A stretch of DNA of 64,000 nt from Pseudolysobacter antarcticus (GCF_004168365.1 NZ_CP035704.1:1364001-1428000); one strand, 5' to 3'. Numbered from the stretch's first letter, positions 37,249-46,687 are shown. The notes: generated by a model from the letters alone, not told the origin. Made by a program: numbers and translations.

Positions 37249-37962
37249 TTACGCCTTTGGCACCGCTGCGAACAAACTCGAACTGTCGCCTTTCGGACGC
37301 TCGGCAGTCAGTGTTTCACCGGTCACGAGGTAATACACAGACTCGGCAATATTGGTGGCATGATCGCCGATGCGTTCGATATTCTTGGCGATGAACAACA
37401 GGTGCGCGCCGACCGTGACGCGCTGCACGTCGGCCTTCATGAAGTCGAGCACACGTCGATACGCGATTGTGTAGGCATCATCGAGTTGTTCGTCGTGCGC
37501 CCACACCGCCAGTGCTTCTTCGGCGTTGCGATTGCGGAAGGCTTCGATCACGTCGGCGATCTGCTCGCTGGCGAGCGCGCCGAACTCGGCAATATGTTTG
37601 AGCAGATCATCTGGCGCGGCGTCTTCGATCGCGATCGAACGTTTGGCGATATTGGCGGCGAAGTCGCAGATGCGCTCGAACTCGGTGCCGATCTTGATCG
37701 CCGACAAAACCTCGCGCAGATCGCGTGCAATTGGTTGGCGCAACGCGAGCACACGAATCGCATGCGCATCGAGTTTGCGTTCGATCGCATCGACGTCGAG
37801 ATCGTCCTTGATCACATGCGCAGCGAGGTGCGCGTCGCGCTGGGTCAGCGCGCCGATCGCGCCGGACAATTGCGTTTGCGACAGCTCGCCCATCTGTGCG
37901 ATGGCGGCGTTGAGCTGGATGAGTTCGTCGTCGAAACTCTTGACGATATGTTCGGAGGCCAT
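37249..37962 (-). CDS. phoU: Phosphate transport regulator PhoU
   Basis: 237 residues from an ATG with AGGAAT upstream. It consists of two three-helix PhoU domains with E/D-rich metal sites: ERICDFAANIAKRS and ERIGDHATNIAESVYYLVTG. PhoU links Pst transport to PhoR/PhoB signalling and limits phosphate uptake. It is the last gene of the pst operon. Confidence 0.96.
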   Translation of the reverse strand: MASEHIVKSFDDELIQLNAAIAQMGELSQTQLSGAIGALTQRDAHLAAHVIKDDLDVDAIERKLDAHAIRVLALRQPIARDLREVLSAIKIGTEFERICDFAANIAKRSIAIEDAAPDDLLKHIAEFGALASEQIADVIEAFRNRNAEEALAVWAHDEQLDDAYTIAYRRVLDFMKADVQRVTVGAHLLFIAKNIERIGDHATNIAESVYYLVTGETLTAERPKGDSSSLFAAVPKA

Positions 37963-38017
37963 GGCGCTATTCCTGATCGAAGTATGTTGTATATCGCGGA
38001 CAAATATCGCGATGTAA

Positions 38018-38851
38018 TTAACCGTAACGTCCGGTGATGTAATCCTCGGTCATCTTCTGCTTCGGATTTTCGAAGATCATCGTGGTATCGCCGAATTCGA
38101 CCAGATCGCCCAGATACATGAACGCGGTATGGTCGGAAACGCGCGACGCCTGTTGCATGTTATGCGTGACAATGACGATCGTGAACTGGCTTTTCAGTTC
38201 TTCCACGAGCTGCTCGATTTTGCTGGTGGCGATGGGATCAAGCGCCGAAGTCGGCTCGTCGAACAGGATCACTTCGGGCTTCAGCGCGATCGCACGCGCG
38301 ATGCACAAACGCTGCTGCTGACCACCGGAAAGTCCGAGCGCGTTCTGCTTGAGTTTGTCCTTGGCTTCGTCCCACAACGCGGCTTGGCGCAACGCCTGTT
38401 CGACGCGATTATCCATCTCCGCGCGCGGCAGTTTTTCGTAGTGCTTGATGCCGTAGGCGATGTTGTCGTAGATCGACATTGGAAACGGTACGGGTTTCTG
38501 GAACACCATGCCGACCTTGCTGCGCAGGCGATTCAGAGCGAAGCTCGGGTCGAGAATATTCTCGCCATCGAGCATCACTTCGCCCTTGGCTTCGAGCTTC
38601 GGATAGATCGAGTAGATGCGGTTGAACACGCGCAGCAAAGTCGATTTGCCGCAGCCCGATGGGCCGATGATCGCGGTGACTTTGCGCTCGGCGATATCCA
38701 GGTTGATGTTCTTCAGCGCCTGATAGCCGTTGTAATAAAAATTGAGATTGCGCGCGGTGATTTTCGGTGCGCTGGTCACGACAGTTTCTGCGACGGAAAC
38801 CGGCGCCACGGTCATCGGCACGCTATGCAGCGGAGTCTGGATATTAGTCAT
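38018..38851 (-). CDS. pstB: Phosphate ABC transporter ATP-binding protein
   Basis: 277 residues from the ATG at 38851, which overlaps the last bases of pstA. It has Walker [15 protein letters not shown], the phosphate-type segment [20 protein letters not shown], signature [14 protein letters not shown], and Walker [18 protein letters not shown]. It powers Pi import through PstC and PstA. A 30-residue N-terminal leader before [10 protein letters not shown] is unconserved. Confidence 0.96.
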   Translation of the reverse strand: MTNIQTPLHSVPMTVAPVSVAETVVTSAPKITARNLNFYYNGYQALKNINLDIAERKVTAIIGPSGCGKSTLLRVFNRIYSIYPKLEAKGEVMLDGENILDPSFALNRLRSKVGMVFQKPVPFPMSIYDNIAYGIKHYEKLPRAEMDNRVEQALRQAALWDEAKDKLKQNALGLSGGQQQRLCIARAIALKPEVILFDEPTSALDPIATSKIEQLVEELKSQFTIVIVTHNMQQASRVSDHTAFMYLGDLVEFGDTTMIFENPKQKMTEDYITGRYG

Positions 38852-39704
38852 TGTGGACCTTCTTGCGCAGGATGATGGCGCGCGATACGAGGCTGAGCAG
38901 CAGGACAAAAACGGTGACCATGAACGCGCCGGCCCAGGCCAGCGAATGCCAGCTGTCGTAGGGGCTCATGGCGTACTGGAAAATCACTACCGGCACACTG
39001 GCCATCGGCTGCAGCATGTCGCTGCTCCAGTATTGATTGTTGAGTGCGGTGAACAGCAGCGGTGCGGTTTCGCCGCTGATGCGCGCGAGACCAAGCAGCA
39101 CGCCAGTGAGGATGCCGGACATCGCCGAGCGATACAAAACCTGCACCGTGACTTTCCATTGCGGCACGCCAAGCGACAGCGCGGCTTCACGCATCTGGCT
39201 CGGCACGAGTTGCAACATTTCATCGGTCGTGCGCACGACTACCGGCAGGATGATCAGCGCCAGCGCGATGCCGCCAGCGAGGCCGGAGAAGTGGCCCATC
39301 TGCCGCACCACGAGGGTGTAGACAAACAGGCCGAGTACGATTGACGGTGCCGATAAAAGTATGTCGTTGACGAAACGGATGGTCTCGCCGATGGCACTCT
39401 TGCGCGCGTATTCGGCGAGATAAGTACCGGCGGCGATACCGATCGGCGTGCCGATCAGCACCGCTAGCAGCGACATCATCAGGCTGCCGAAAAATGCGTT
39501 GAGCAAACCGCCATCCGAACCCGGCGGCGGTGTCATCTGCGTGAACAGCGATGGCTTGAGTGCGGCGACGCCGTTGCTGAAAGCCGTCCACAAAATCCAC
39601 ACCAGCCAGAACAGGCCGAACACGGTCGCGGCGAATGACAGCGATAACGCGATGGCGTTCTTGAAACGACGCCGCGTATAAAGTTTTTCGGATAAAGCCG
39701 ACAT
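38844..39704 (-). CDS. pstA: Phosphate ABC transporter permease PstA
   Basis: 286 residues with six membrane helices (first at about 18-42). The ABC permease signature is [19 protein letters not shown], plus [17 protein letters not shown] and [20 protein letters not shown], characteristic of PstA. The start overlaps the pstC stop (TGATG), and its stop overlaps the pstB start. Confidence 0.96.
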   Translation of the reverse strand: MSALSEKLYTRRRFKNAIALSLSFAATVFGLFWLVWILWTAFSNGVAALKPSLFTQMTPPPGSDGGLLNAFFGSLMMSLLAVLIGTPIGIAAGTYLAEYARKSAIGETIRFVNDILLSAPSIVLGLFVYTLVVRQMGHFSGLAGGIALALIILPVVVRTTDEMLQLVPSQMREAALSLGVPQWKVTVQVLYRSAMSGILTGVLLGLARISGETAPLLFTALNNQYWSSDMLQPMASVPVVIFQYAMSPYDSWHSLAWAGAFMVTVFVLLLSLVSRAIILRKKVHND

Positions 39705-40699
39705 CAGTTGCCCTCCCGCATGGCGAGGCGCTTGAGCATAAGTTTGGCAATCGCGAGCACGATGAAGGTGACCACGAATAACAGGAAACCTAGTGCGATC
39801 AGCGAGGACAAATAAATATCCGAATCGGCCTCGGTGAATTCATTCGCGATGGTCGCGGCAATTGAGTTGCCTGGTTGCAGCAGCGAGGCACTGAGCAGAT
39901 GCGAGTTGCCAAGCACGAACGTCACCGCCATCGTTTCGCCGAGCGCGCGGCCGAGGCCGAGAAACACACCGCCGATCACCGCCGAGCGTGTGAACGGCAG
40001 CACGATGTCCCAAACCACTTCCCACGTCGTGCCGCCGAGCGCATACGCTGATTCCTTGAGGCGCACCGGCACCGTCAAAAACACATCGCGCATAACTGAC
40101 GAGACAAACGGAATCACCATGATCGCGAGCACGATGCCGGCGGTGAGCATGCCCATGCCGAGCGGCGGGCCGCGGAACAACGCGCCGATGATCGGCCATT
40201 GTCCGAGGTTGGCGTTGAGCCACGGAATGATGTGATCTGCCATGAACGGCACGAAGACAAACAGGCCCCACATACCGTAGATGATGCTGGGAATTCCGGC
40301 GAGCAATTCGATCGCTGCGGCGACCGGCCCGCGCATCCAGTTGGGTGCTACTTCGGTCAGGAAAATGGCAATGCCAAAACTCACTGGCACCGCGATCAGC
40401 ATCGCGATCAACGCAGTCACCAAGGTGCCATAGATCGGTACGAAGGCGCCGAATTTGTGATTGACCGGATCCCAGTCGGTGCTGGTCAGGAACTGCCAGC
40501 CAAACGTGTGGAATGCCTCGCGGCCGCCCCACAACATCGAGAACGCCGCGCCGAGCAGGGTGATCAGAACGAACCAGCCGGCGATGGTGACGACCGTGCG
40601 AAAAATCGTGTCGGTACGCGCATCGCGCCCGGCGCGCGCGTTTTGCGCGGAGGGCGTGGACGCGGCGGCGCTGGACGAAACCAAGCTATCGCTGGACAT
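39704..40699 (-). CDS. pstC: Phosphate ABC transporter permease PstC
   Basis: 331 residues, six helices. It has a 35-residue Ala-rich cytoplasmic leader, then a first helix at about 38-58. PstC hallmarks are ELLAGIPSIIYGMWGLFVFVPF, IMVIPFVSSVMRDVFL and LGRALGETMAVTFVLGN. It forms the membrane channel with PstA. It is separated from pstS by a hairpin-rich 136-bp gap. Confidence 0.96.
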   Translation of the reverse strand: MSSDSLVSSSAAASTPSAQNARAGRDARTDTIFRTVVTIAGWFVLITLLGAAFSMLWGGREAFHTFGWQFLTSTDWDPVNHKFGAFVPIYGTLVTALIAMLIAVPVSFGIAIFLTEVAPNWMRGPVAAAIELLAGIPSIIYGMWGLFVFVPFMADHIIPWLNANLGQWPIIGALFRGPPLGMGMLTAGIVLAIMVIPFVSSVMRDVFLTVPVRLKESAYALGGTTWEVVWDIVLPFTRSAVIGGVFLGLGRALGETMAVTFVLGNSHLLSASLLQPGNSIAATIANEFTEADSDIYLSSLIALGFLLFVVTFIVLAIAKLMLKRLAMREGN

Positions 40700-40724
40700 G
40701 GATGTGACCGTAGCCTTCAGAAAT

Positions 40725-40762
40725 TATCGAAAGCCGGCGCGCATGCGAACCGGCTTTCGATA
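40725..40762. repeat. 13-bp inverted repeat between pstS and pstC
   Basis: TATCGAAAGCCGG (40725-40737) pairs perfectly with CCGGCTTTCGATA (40750-40762) around a 12-base loop. It lies 26 bp before pstC on the message and next to the terminator-like hairpin. It could stabilise mRNA or be a REP-like element. Confidence 0.7.
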
Positions 40763-40770
40763 AGCTCCTA

Positions 40771-40800
40771 AAAAACGCGCGCAGTGGGAGCACTGCGCGC
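40771..40800 (-). terminator. Terminator or attenuator between pstS and pstC
   Basis: On the minus strand GCGCGCAGTG pairs with CACTGCGCGC (arms 40791-40800 and 40777-40786, loop 4 bases), followed by GTTTTTTAGG. It is 36 bp past the pstS stop. Partial readthrough would give more PstS than PstC/A/B, as needed for a binding protein. Confidence 0.75.
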
Positions 40801-40835
40801 GAACGTCTCGTTGAGACGAGGAGAGAACGTTGTCG

Positions 40836-41861
40836 CTAGAGCTTGATCTGCGCTTTCCAGTACGCTTCGACCAGCTTGACCAGATCGGCCGGGAGCGGCA
40901 CGTAGGCCAGCTCTTCGGCCTGTTTCTGGCCGTTGTCATAAGCCCACTTGAAGAAGTCCAGCGTCGCCTTGGTGTGTTCTTTATCCTTCGGCGTCTTGTA
41001 GACGAGGATGAAGTTGGTCGCGGCCAGCGGATAGGCTTTTTCGCCCGGCGCGTTGGTCATCACGAGGTAGAAATCCTGCGCATTTTTCCAGTCGGCGCTG
41101 GCAGCGGCGGCCTGGAAACTTTCGATGCTCGGCTGGATAAACTTGCCGGCAGAATTCTTCAGCGCGCCGTAGGTCATCTTGTTCTGCAACGCGTAGGCGT
41201 ATTCGACGTAACCGATCGATGCCTTGATCTGCTTCACGTACGCGGCAACACCTTCGTTGCCCTTGCCACCGACGCCGTTCGGCCACGACACCGACGTACC
41301 TTCACCGACTTTTTCTTTCCATTCCGGGCTGACCTTCGACAAGTAATTGACGAAGTTGAAGGTCGTGCCCGAACCGTCCGAACGATGCACCACGGTGATC
41401 AGCGCGTCGGGCAGGGTCACGCCCGGATTGAGTTCAACGATGGCCTTGTCGTTCCACTTCTGGATCTTGCCGGTGAAGATATCCGCGAGCAGCGGGCCGG
41501 TGAACTGGATCTTGCCGGGTTCGACACCATCGAGATTCACTACCACTACCACACCGCCGATCACCGACGGAAACTGGCCGAGGCCGGCAGCGGCGAGATC
41601 TTCCGGTTTCATCGGTGCGTCGGACGAACCGAAGTCGACCGTGGCCGCCTTGATCTGCGCAATACCGCCGCCCGAACCAATCGACTGGTAGTTGAGTTTG
41701 TTGCCGGTCTTGACGTTGTAATCAGCCGACCATTTGGAAAGAATCGGGTACGGGAAAGTCGCGCCGGCGCCCGTGATATCGGTGGCCTGGGCGCTGACAC
41801 CTGCGAACATCGCAGCAGTTGCAGCGATAGTCAGCAGACCAAAACGAAGCTTGGAATACAT
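40836..41861 (-). CDS. pstS: Phosphate-binding periplasmic protein PstS
   Basis: 341 residues from the ATG at 41861, with AGGAG upstream. A signal peptide (about 1-26, ending AQA) precedes DITGAGATFPYPILSKW, the PstS start. Phosphate-binding segments are QSIGSGGGIAQIKA, DFGSSDAPM and HRSDGSGTTFNFVNYLS. It captures Pi in the periplasm for the Pst importer. It is the first gene of the operon and has a candidate PHO box upstream. Confidence 0.96.
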   Translation of the reverse strand: MYSKLRFGLLTIAATAAMFAGVSAQATDITGAGATFPYPILSKWSADYNVKTGNKLNYQSIGSGGGIAQIKAATVDFGSSDAPMKPEDLAAAGLGQFPSVIGGVVVVVNLDGVEPGKIQFTGPLLADIFTGKIQKWNDKAIVELNPGVTLPDALITVVHRSDGSGTTFNFVNYLSKVSPEWKEKVGEGTSVSWPNGVGGKGNEGVAAYVKQIKASIGYVEYAYALQNKMTYGALKNSAGKFIQPSIESFQAAAASADWKNAQDFYLVMTNAPGEKAYPLAATNFILVYKTPKDKEHTKATLDFFKWAYDNGQKQAEELAYVPLPADLVKLVEAYWKAQIKL

Positions 41862-41982
41862 GGAGCATCTCCTGTGGGTAATGTGGATCGACGACCGACA
41901 ACCCCATCGTCGTAGTCGGCGAAACATGAGTGCGGCGGGTTATTCCTGCCGTCGTTGCATGGACAAGCCTAAAGATCGATTT

Positions 41983-41999
41983 TGAAGGTTTGATGACAG
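41983..41999 (-). promoter_or_regulatory. Candidate PHO box for pstS
   Basis: On the minus strand CTGTCATCAAACCTTCA fits the PhoB-binding consensus of two CTGTCA-type repeats 11 bp apart: the first is perfect, the second matches in five of seven positions. It is about 120 bp before the pstS ATG and lies in the intergenic region shared with the divergent DUF47-pit pair. PhoB is not encoded in the window. Confidence 0.5.
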
Positions 42000-42214
42000 T
42001 CGACGAATTTCGCTTAAGAAGTTTTCACCGGCGTCACGGTCGGCATGCATTTTCTGGCGTCGCAGCTGCGATGCAGGCTGATGCGGGATATGCCGGGGTG
42101 GACGTACCGCACTAGTGCGTTCGCCGGAATAGCTCGTCGGCAGTGACACGAAAATGTAATAATTGGGGATCGTCGGCGATTTGCCCGACGCATCATTCGG
42201 TTCTGGGGCGTCGC

Positions 42215-42844
42215 ATGTTTTCTCTGCAAACCATCTTCGGCAAGGGCGACAAGTTCTACGGCTTGCTCGAAGCGAGCGCGGCCGCCGCGCGTGCCAGCAC
42301 ACGTGCGCTGATGTCGCTGCTGCTCGACAAAGTGGCATCGCCGTCGCTGGAAGAATTCCGCGTGGCGCGGCGCCGCGAGAAAGAGCTCATGGCGAAGATC
42401 AGCCAGGAGCTGGTCAACACGTTTGTCACTGCGCTCGATCGCGAAGACATCGAGGCCTTGTCCGCGGCGTTGTACAAGATTCCAAAGACGGTCGAGAAAT
42501 TCGCCGAGCGTTACACCTTGTTCGCCGGATCGCTGACCCAGATCGATTACGCCTCACGCGCTGCGTTGCTGGAAAAAGCCTGCGAAGTGATCGTGCAGAT
42601 GGTTGGCGAGCTGCGTCACGGCATGCGCCTGGAACCGATGAAGGAGTTCAACGATCACCTGCAGTCGATCGAAGGCGAAGCCGATCGATTGATTCTCGAG
42701 TTGTATCGCGACCTCTATACCAACGAACACGATCTGAGCAAATTGATGTTGCGTCGAGATTTGTTCGAACTGCTCGAAAAAGCTTTCGATCGTTGCCGCG
42801 ATGCGGGCAATCTGATTTATCACATCGCTTTGAAAAACAGCTGA
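42215..42844 (+). CDS. DUF47 phosphate transport accessory protein
   Basis: 209 residues from the ATG at 42215 (MFSLQTIFGKGDKFYGLLEA). It is helical and PhoU-like: LMAKISQELVNTFVTALDRE, TVEKFAERY and RDLFELLEKAFDRCRDAGNLI. DUF47 proteins sit beside Pit transporters in many bacteria and tune their activity. It is followed 63 bp later by the pit gene and is divergent from pstS. Confidence 0.9.
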   Translation: MFSLQTIFGKGDKFYGLLEASAAAARASTRALMSLLLDKVASPSLEEFRVARRREKELMAKISQELVNTFVTALDREDIEALSAALYKIPKTVEKFAERYTLFAGSLTQIDYASRAALLEKACEVIVQMVGELRHGMRLEPMKEFNDHLQSIEGEADRLILELYRDLYTNEHDLSKLMLRRDLFELLEKAFDRCRDAGNLIYHIALKNS

Positions 42845-42907
42845 GGAGCGCGACGTGATCGAATCCGCCGCTGATCTCAGTCCGCAAGCGCGCATGGAAA
42901 TTGCCGC

Positions 42908-44041
42908 GTGAGCCTGACGCTGGTTTTTATCGTGCTGCTGGTGGCGCTCGCGTTCGAGTACATCAACGGTTTCCACGATACCGCCAATTCGATTGCCACC
43001 GTGGTTGCGACCAAGGTGCTGAGTCCGGGCCAGGCGGTATTGCTCGCGGCCTCGACCAATCTGCTCGGCGCGCTCTGGGGCACGGCGGTGGCGAAGACGA
43101 TTTCATCCGGCTTGATCGATGCCGGCATCGTCAGCATCACGCCGCAATTGCTGATTTGCGCCTTGCTCGGCGCCACGTTGTGGGATCTGCTGACATGGTG
43201 GTGGGGCTTGCCGTCTAGCTCTAGCCATGCGCTGGTCGGTGGTTTGTGTGGTGCTGCGCTGGCGGCAGCGCACAACAATTGGCACGCCATCATGTGGGCG
43301 CAAACCGGCCCGCACTGGTGGGATGGCAAGGGGCTTTGGTACAAGGTCGTGATGCCGATGTTCAGTTCGCCGCTGGCCGGTTTCCTGCTGGGGTTTTTGA
43401 TTATGGGTTTGTTGTATGCGCTGATCTCGTGGATGAGTTCGCGCACTGGCCTGCTCGGTCGCCTGGCAAGACCGCGCTGGGTGAATGCGTTTTTTGCCAA
43501 GGCGCAGATCGTTTCGGCCAGCGCCATGGGTTTGTCGCACGGCATGAACGACGCGCAAAAAACCATGGGCATCATCGCGCTGGCACTGGCGGGCGCCACG
43601 TCTTCCGGCTCGCTGAATAATCTGCCGGACTGGCTGCATTTTCTGCGCGTGGAGCAGGATGCCGGCAAGTCGTTCGAGATCGCGATGTGGATCAAGATAA
43701 CCTGCGCCCTGACCATGGCCGCCGGCACGGCAGCGGGCGGCTGGCGCATCATCAAGACGCTCGGTCACAAGATGGTCAAGCTGCATCCGATTCACGGCTT
43801 CGCTGCCGAAACAAGCTCGGCGAGCGTGATCCTGCTTGCGTCGCAATACGGCATTCCGGTATCGACCACGCACAATATTTCGGCTGCGATCATCGGCGTG
43901 GGTGCGGCCAAGAGTTTCAAGTCGATCCGCTGGACTGTGGTCGAGCGCATGGTCTGGGCTTGGCTGCTCACAATTCCGATTACTGGCGTGCTGGCTTATT
44001 TGCTGGTGCGCCTGCTGCAAACGCTGGGTCTGGATGGCTGA
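42908..44041 (+). CDS. pit: Low-affinity inorganic phosphate transporter (Pit)
   Basis: 377 residues from a GTG. Ten or so membrane helices with two PHO4-type repeats: FEYINGFHDTANSIATVVATK near the start and GLSHGMNDAQKTMGIIALAL in the second half, each with the conserved N-D. VSTTHNISAAIIGVGAAKS is another family segment. It takes up metal-phosphate with protons. It overlaps nothing and follows DUF47. Confidence 0.94.
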   Translation: MSLTLVFIVLLVALAFEYINGFHDTANSIATVVATKVLSPGQAVLLAASTNLLGALWGTAVAKTISSGLIDAGIVSITPQLLICALLGATLWDLLTWWWGLPSSSSHALVGGLCGAALAAAHNNWHAIMWAQTGPHWWDGKGLWYKVVMPMFSSPLAGFLLGFLIMGLLYALISWMSSRTGLLGRLARPRWVNAFFAKAQIVSASAMGLSHGMNDAQKTMGIIALALAGATSSGSLNNLPDWLHFLRVEQDAGKSFEIAMWIKITCALTMAAGTAAGGWRIIKTLGHKMVKLHPIHGFAAETSSASVILLASQYGIPVSTTHNISAAIIGVGAAKSFKSIRWTVVERMVWAWLLTIPITGVLAYLLVRLLQTLGLDG

Positions 44042-44140
44042 GCCGAGGCGATAATCCGGGCTGTTTAAATCGCTTTTGGATGCACTCGTTTTTCACCTGT
44101 GGGATAGTTTCGCCGGCAAAATCACGTGGTAAAATATTGC

Positions 44141-45247
44141 ATGAATATTTCTGCAATCGACGCTTGCGTGGCTTCCATTTCGCCGACGAGACCGCTGATT
44201 TCGGTGCTTACGCGTAGCCTCAATCGTCCCGAGTTGGCGCGCGCGCTGCAATCGGTTGTTGAACAGAGTTATCGCCCGCTTGAGGTGGTGGTCGTCGCGG
44301 CCGGCGCCGAACCGTTCGATCTGCCTGAAATCGATCGCGGTGATGTCAGCATGCGTTTGGTCAGTCGCGGCAAACCGTTGGCCATGTCCGCGGCAGCGAA
44401 TGTCGCGTTAGACGAAGCACGCGGCGAATTTCTGATCTTTCTCGACGACGACGATTATTTTCTGCCGCCGCATATCGAAGGCTTGTATACGGCATTGAGC
44501 GCCGATCGAGATGCGGTTCTGGCGTATTCCAGCGCGATTCTCGAAAACAATGCCGGCGAATTTACTGGTCTGCTATCGCAACCGGTTCAATATTCGCCGC
44601 GACCGTTGCATAACTACAATTTCATCTCGATCCATTGCGCGTTGTTCCCGCGACGTTTTGCGCGCGAATGTCGTTTCGACGAGTTGTTGCCACTGTACGG
44701 CGACTGGGATTTCTGGCTGCAGATTTCCGCGTTCGGCCGGTTTATCGGCACGGCACAAAATACAACTTGTTATCGGGTCGAGAGTGGCACTTCCGGCGGT
44801 GGTATGGGCGCCAATGCGAACTTTGAAAAAAGAAAGATCGCTCGCGTACATATCCAGAAAAAACATGCGCGGCAGCGCAACCAGCTCGATGCAGAACTGC
44901 GCGAGATCGCCGCCAAACTCGATGCAGCTTGGCAGCAGTCCGATTTCGCAAAGGCACGTTTGCTATGTGCCCGCAGCATCGCACTAAATGGCGATCAAGC
45001 CGACATCTTGAACTGGTGGGCCTTGATCGCGATGCAAACGCAAGAATGGCCGTTGGCCGAAGGGCTGTTGCGCAAGTCGTTGCATTTGATTCCGAACGAA
45101 CCTGCAGCATTAGCCAATTTCGCGCAGCTGTATGCGGCCACCGGCGAGTTGATGCACGCGCGCGTGTATGCGCATCTCGCCTGTTTCATGCAGCCGACAT
45201 CGGCAGCTTTACGTAATTTGGCAGTTCGCCTGGGCGTACTCGACTGA
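44141..45247 (+). CDS. Family 2 glycosyltransferase with TPR-like C-terminus
   Basis: 368 residues from the ATG at 44141; an in-frame GTG at 44126 is less likely. The GT-A domain (about 15-240) has PLISVLTRSLNRPELARALQ, ALDEARGEFLIFLDDDDYFLP (DXD-type metal site) and YGDWDFWLQIS. The last 120 residues form helical repeats (AWQQSDFAKARLLCARSIALN, WPLAEGLLRKSLHLIPNEPA, AQLYAATGELMHARVYAHLA) like tetratricopeptide units. A fusion of glycosyltransferase and TPR suggests binding to another protein. The sugar and acceptor are unknown. Confidence 0.82.
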   Translation: MNISAIDACVASISPTRPLISVLTRSLNRPELARALQSVVEQSYRPLEVVVVAAGAEPFDLPEIDRGDVSMRLVSRGKPLAMSAAANVALDEARGEFLIFLDDDDYFLPPHIEGLYTALSADRDAVLAYSSAILENNAGEFTGLLSQPVQYSPRPLHNYNFISIHCALFPRRFARECRFDELLPLYGDWDFWLQISAFGRFIGTAQNTTCYRVESGTSGGGMGANANFEKRKIARVHIQKKHARQRNQLDAELREIAAKLDAAWQQSDFAKARLLCARSIALNGDQADILNWWALIAMQTQEWPLAEGLLRKSLHLIPNEPAALANFAQLYAATGELMHARVYAHLACFMQPTSAALRNLAVRLGVLD

Positions 45248-45270
45248 CTAAATCAGGTGTTGGGGCAGGA

Positions 45271-45678
45271 TCAAAACGCGTCGCCACCCGCTGAAATCGA
45301 TTGTTCGAGCTTGTCGCCGAGCGGCCCGATCTCCTGGATCAGCTTGTCGATTTCCTCAAGCGTAAGCAACTCGTAGGGGCGGTTTTCGCACAGGTGCAGA
45401 TAGGGCGATCCGTCAAGATCGCTGACTGCGAGAAACCCGACGCGCTGCTCCCAGTTGAAGCGGAGGCAACGTTTGCAGTCCATGCCGGTCAGCGGACCGA
45501 CCGGCGTGCTCACGCGCAGCACCTTGCCGCGATCCTCGTCCTCGAGTTCGGTCAGGTAAATGCCCTGATGACGCTGCCCGCCATCGGTCAGCATGTCGAA
45601 GCAAATCAGGTAAGGATCGTTGATGCGCAGCTTGTGCCGCGCATTCACGTGCGAGCGAATCTGTTCGAAGGATTGCAC
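45271..45678 (-). CDS. Conserved hypothetical protein
   Basis: 135 residues from a GTG with GGAG upstream. It has a C-x-x-C pair (GMDCKRCLRFNW) and a second cysteine (LHLCENRPYEL) and no membrane helix. It looks cytoplasmic and resembles small conserved proteins seen in Xanthomonadales, but no domain is recognised. It is convergent with the glycosyltransferase gene and divergent from the alkyltransferase-like gene. Confidence 0.65.
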   Translation of the reverse strand: MQSFEQIRSHVNARHKLRINDPYLICFDMLTDGGQRHQGIYLTELEDEDRGKVLRVSTPVGPLTGMDCKRCLRFNWEQRVGFLAVSDLDGSPYLHLCENRPYELLTLEEIDKLIQEIGPLGDKLEQSISAGGDAF

Positions 45679-45729
45679 CGTGGGTTTCTCCGGCGATAGG
45701 AATAATGATGCCTATGCTAACGTGCCTGC

Positions 45730-46092
45730 ATGCCCAAGTCAGTTTTCATTTCTGCGCTGTCCGCGGAGCAGCGCAAGATCGTCAAGATCATCCTGTCGAT
45801 TCCGCGCGGAAGAGTGGCCAGCTACGGCGACATCGCCGCGCGCGCCGGCCAGACTGGTCGTGCGCGCTTGGTCGGACGCCTGCTGCGCATCGCGCCGGAA
45901 GAAATGAAACTGCCGTGGCATCGCGTATTGCGTTCGGATGGTCGCAGCGCATTTACCGAAGGCAGCGCGAGTTACCTTGAACAATTGCGCCGCTGGAAAA
46001 GCGAAGGCGTGGCGCACAAGAACGGCAAGGTCGATCTCGCGCGTTTCGGTTGGCAATCCGATCTCGATGCGCAGCTGTGGGGGCCGCGCTAA
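45730..46092 (+). CDS. Alkyltransferase-like protein (ATL)
   Basis: 120 residues, a single DNA-binding domain like the C-terminal domain of O6-methylguanine methyltransferase. The hallmark reactive cysteine (PCHRV) is replaced by tryptophan: LPWHRVLRSDGR, Trp63. This is the defining change of ATL proteins, which bind O6-alkylguanine without repairing it and hand lesions to nucleotide excision repair. The helix-turn-helix segment RVASYGDIAARAG is present. The last 25 residues (about 95-120) are a charged extension beyond the domain. Confidence 0.88.
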   Translation: MPKSVFISALSAEQRKIVKIILSIPRGRVASYGDIAARAGQTGRARLVGRLLRIAPEEMKLPWHRVLRSDGRSAFTEGSASYLEQLRRWKSEGVAHKNGKVDLARFGWQSDLDAQLWGPR

Positions 46093-46232
46093 CGCTGTTT
46101 CAAATCGAACTCGCGCGAGCACGTAATTACCCGCAATCACCTCGCGCTGGCATATGTATGAATGCAGATTTTTATTGCATTCAAAACTTTTCTACCGCGA
46201 AATTCTGTGCCAGGTTCAAGGAGAAATATCGA

Positions 46233-46643
46233 ATGAGTAGGGTGGTGGTGAATACGTTGTTGAGCCTTTTCACGGTCTGGCTCGTGCTGCTGGATCATTG
46301 CCTGATCGTGGCCACTGAGATGCCGTTATCGAACGAGGTCGCTATCTTGATGCTGATACGGGCGAGCATGATTGCGTTCGTGGCGTTGTTGGTAAATGGT
46401 GCTCTCCCGCTAGCAGCAGAAATGCTTAGCGACGACCCGAAAAATCGAATGGAATTCATTGCGCTTGCGATTCCTTCTATACTTTTCCTAATTTCACCGA
46501 TAATGATTTCCGACTCGCTGTATCGCGCGCGCTACGGCAACCTCAACAAGTCTGTCGTTCAAGCGCATGTGTGGAAGGACTTTGGGGTGTGTTGCTTGAA
46601 TCCTTTCTCAAGACCAGTAAGCCCGATAGACCTTAGGCGCTGA
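46233..46643 (+). CDS. Small membrane protein of unknown function
   Basis: 136 residues from the ATG at 46233, preceded by AAGGAGAAA. Three hydrophobic stretches (about 6-30, 40-65, 75-95: LLSLFTVWLVLLDHCLIV, MLIRASMIAFVALLVNGAL, FIALAIPSILFLISPIMIS) make it an inner membrane protein. No family is recognised. Lower GC than its neighbours suggests later acquisition. Confidence 0.6.
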   Translation: MSRVVVNTLLSLFTVWLVLLDHCLIVATEMPLSNEVAILMLIRASMIAFVALLVNGALPLAAEMLSDDPKNRMEFIALAIPSILFLISPIMISDSLYRARYGNLNKSVVQAHVWKDFGVCCLNPFSRPVSPIDLRR

Positions 46644-46656
46644 GTAAGATCTAGTA

Positions 46657-46675
46657 ATGTCATATTTCCTGACAT
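46657..46675. repeat. Short inverted repeat before the transposase relic
   Basis: ATGTCA (46657-46662) pairs with TGACAT (46670-46675) around a 7-base loop, 12 bp before the relic at 46688. It may be part of the REP-type end recognised by such a transposase, but the arms are too short to be sure. Confidence 0.4.
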
Positions 46676-46687
46676 AAGGGCACGAGC

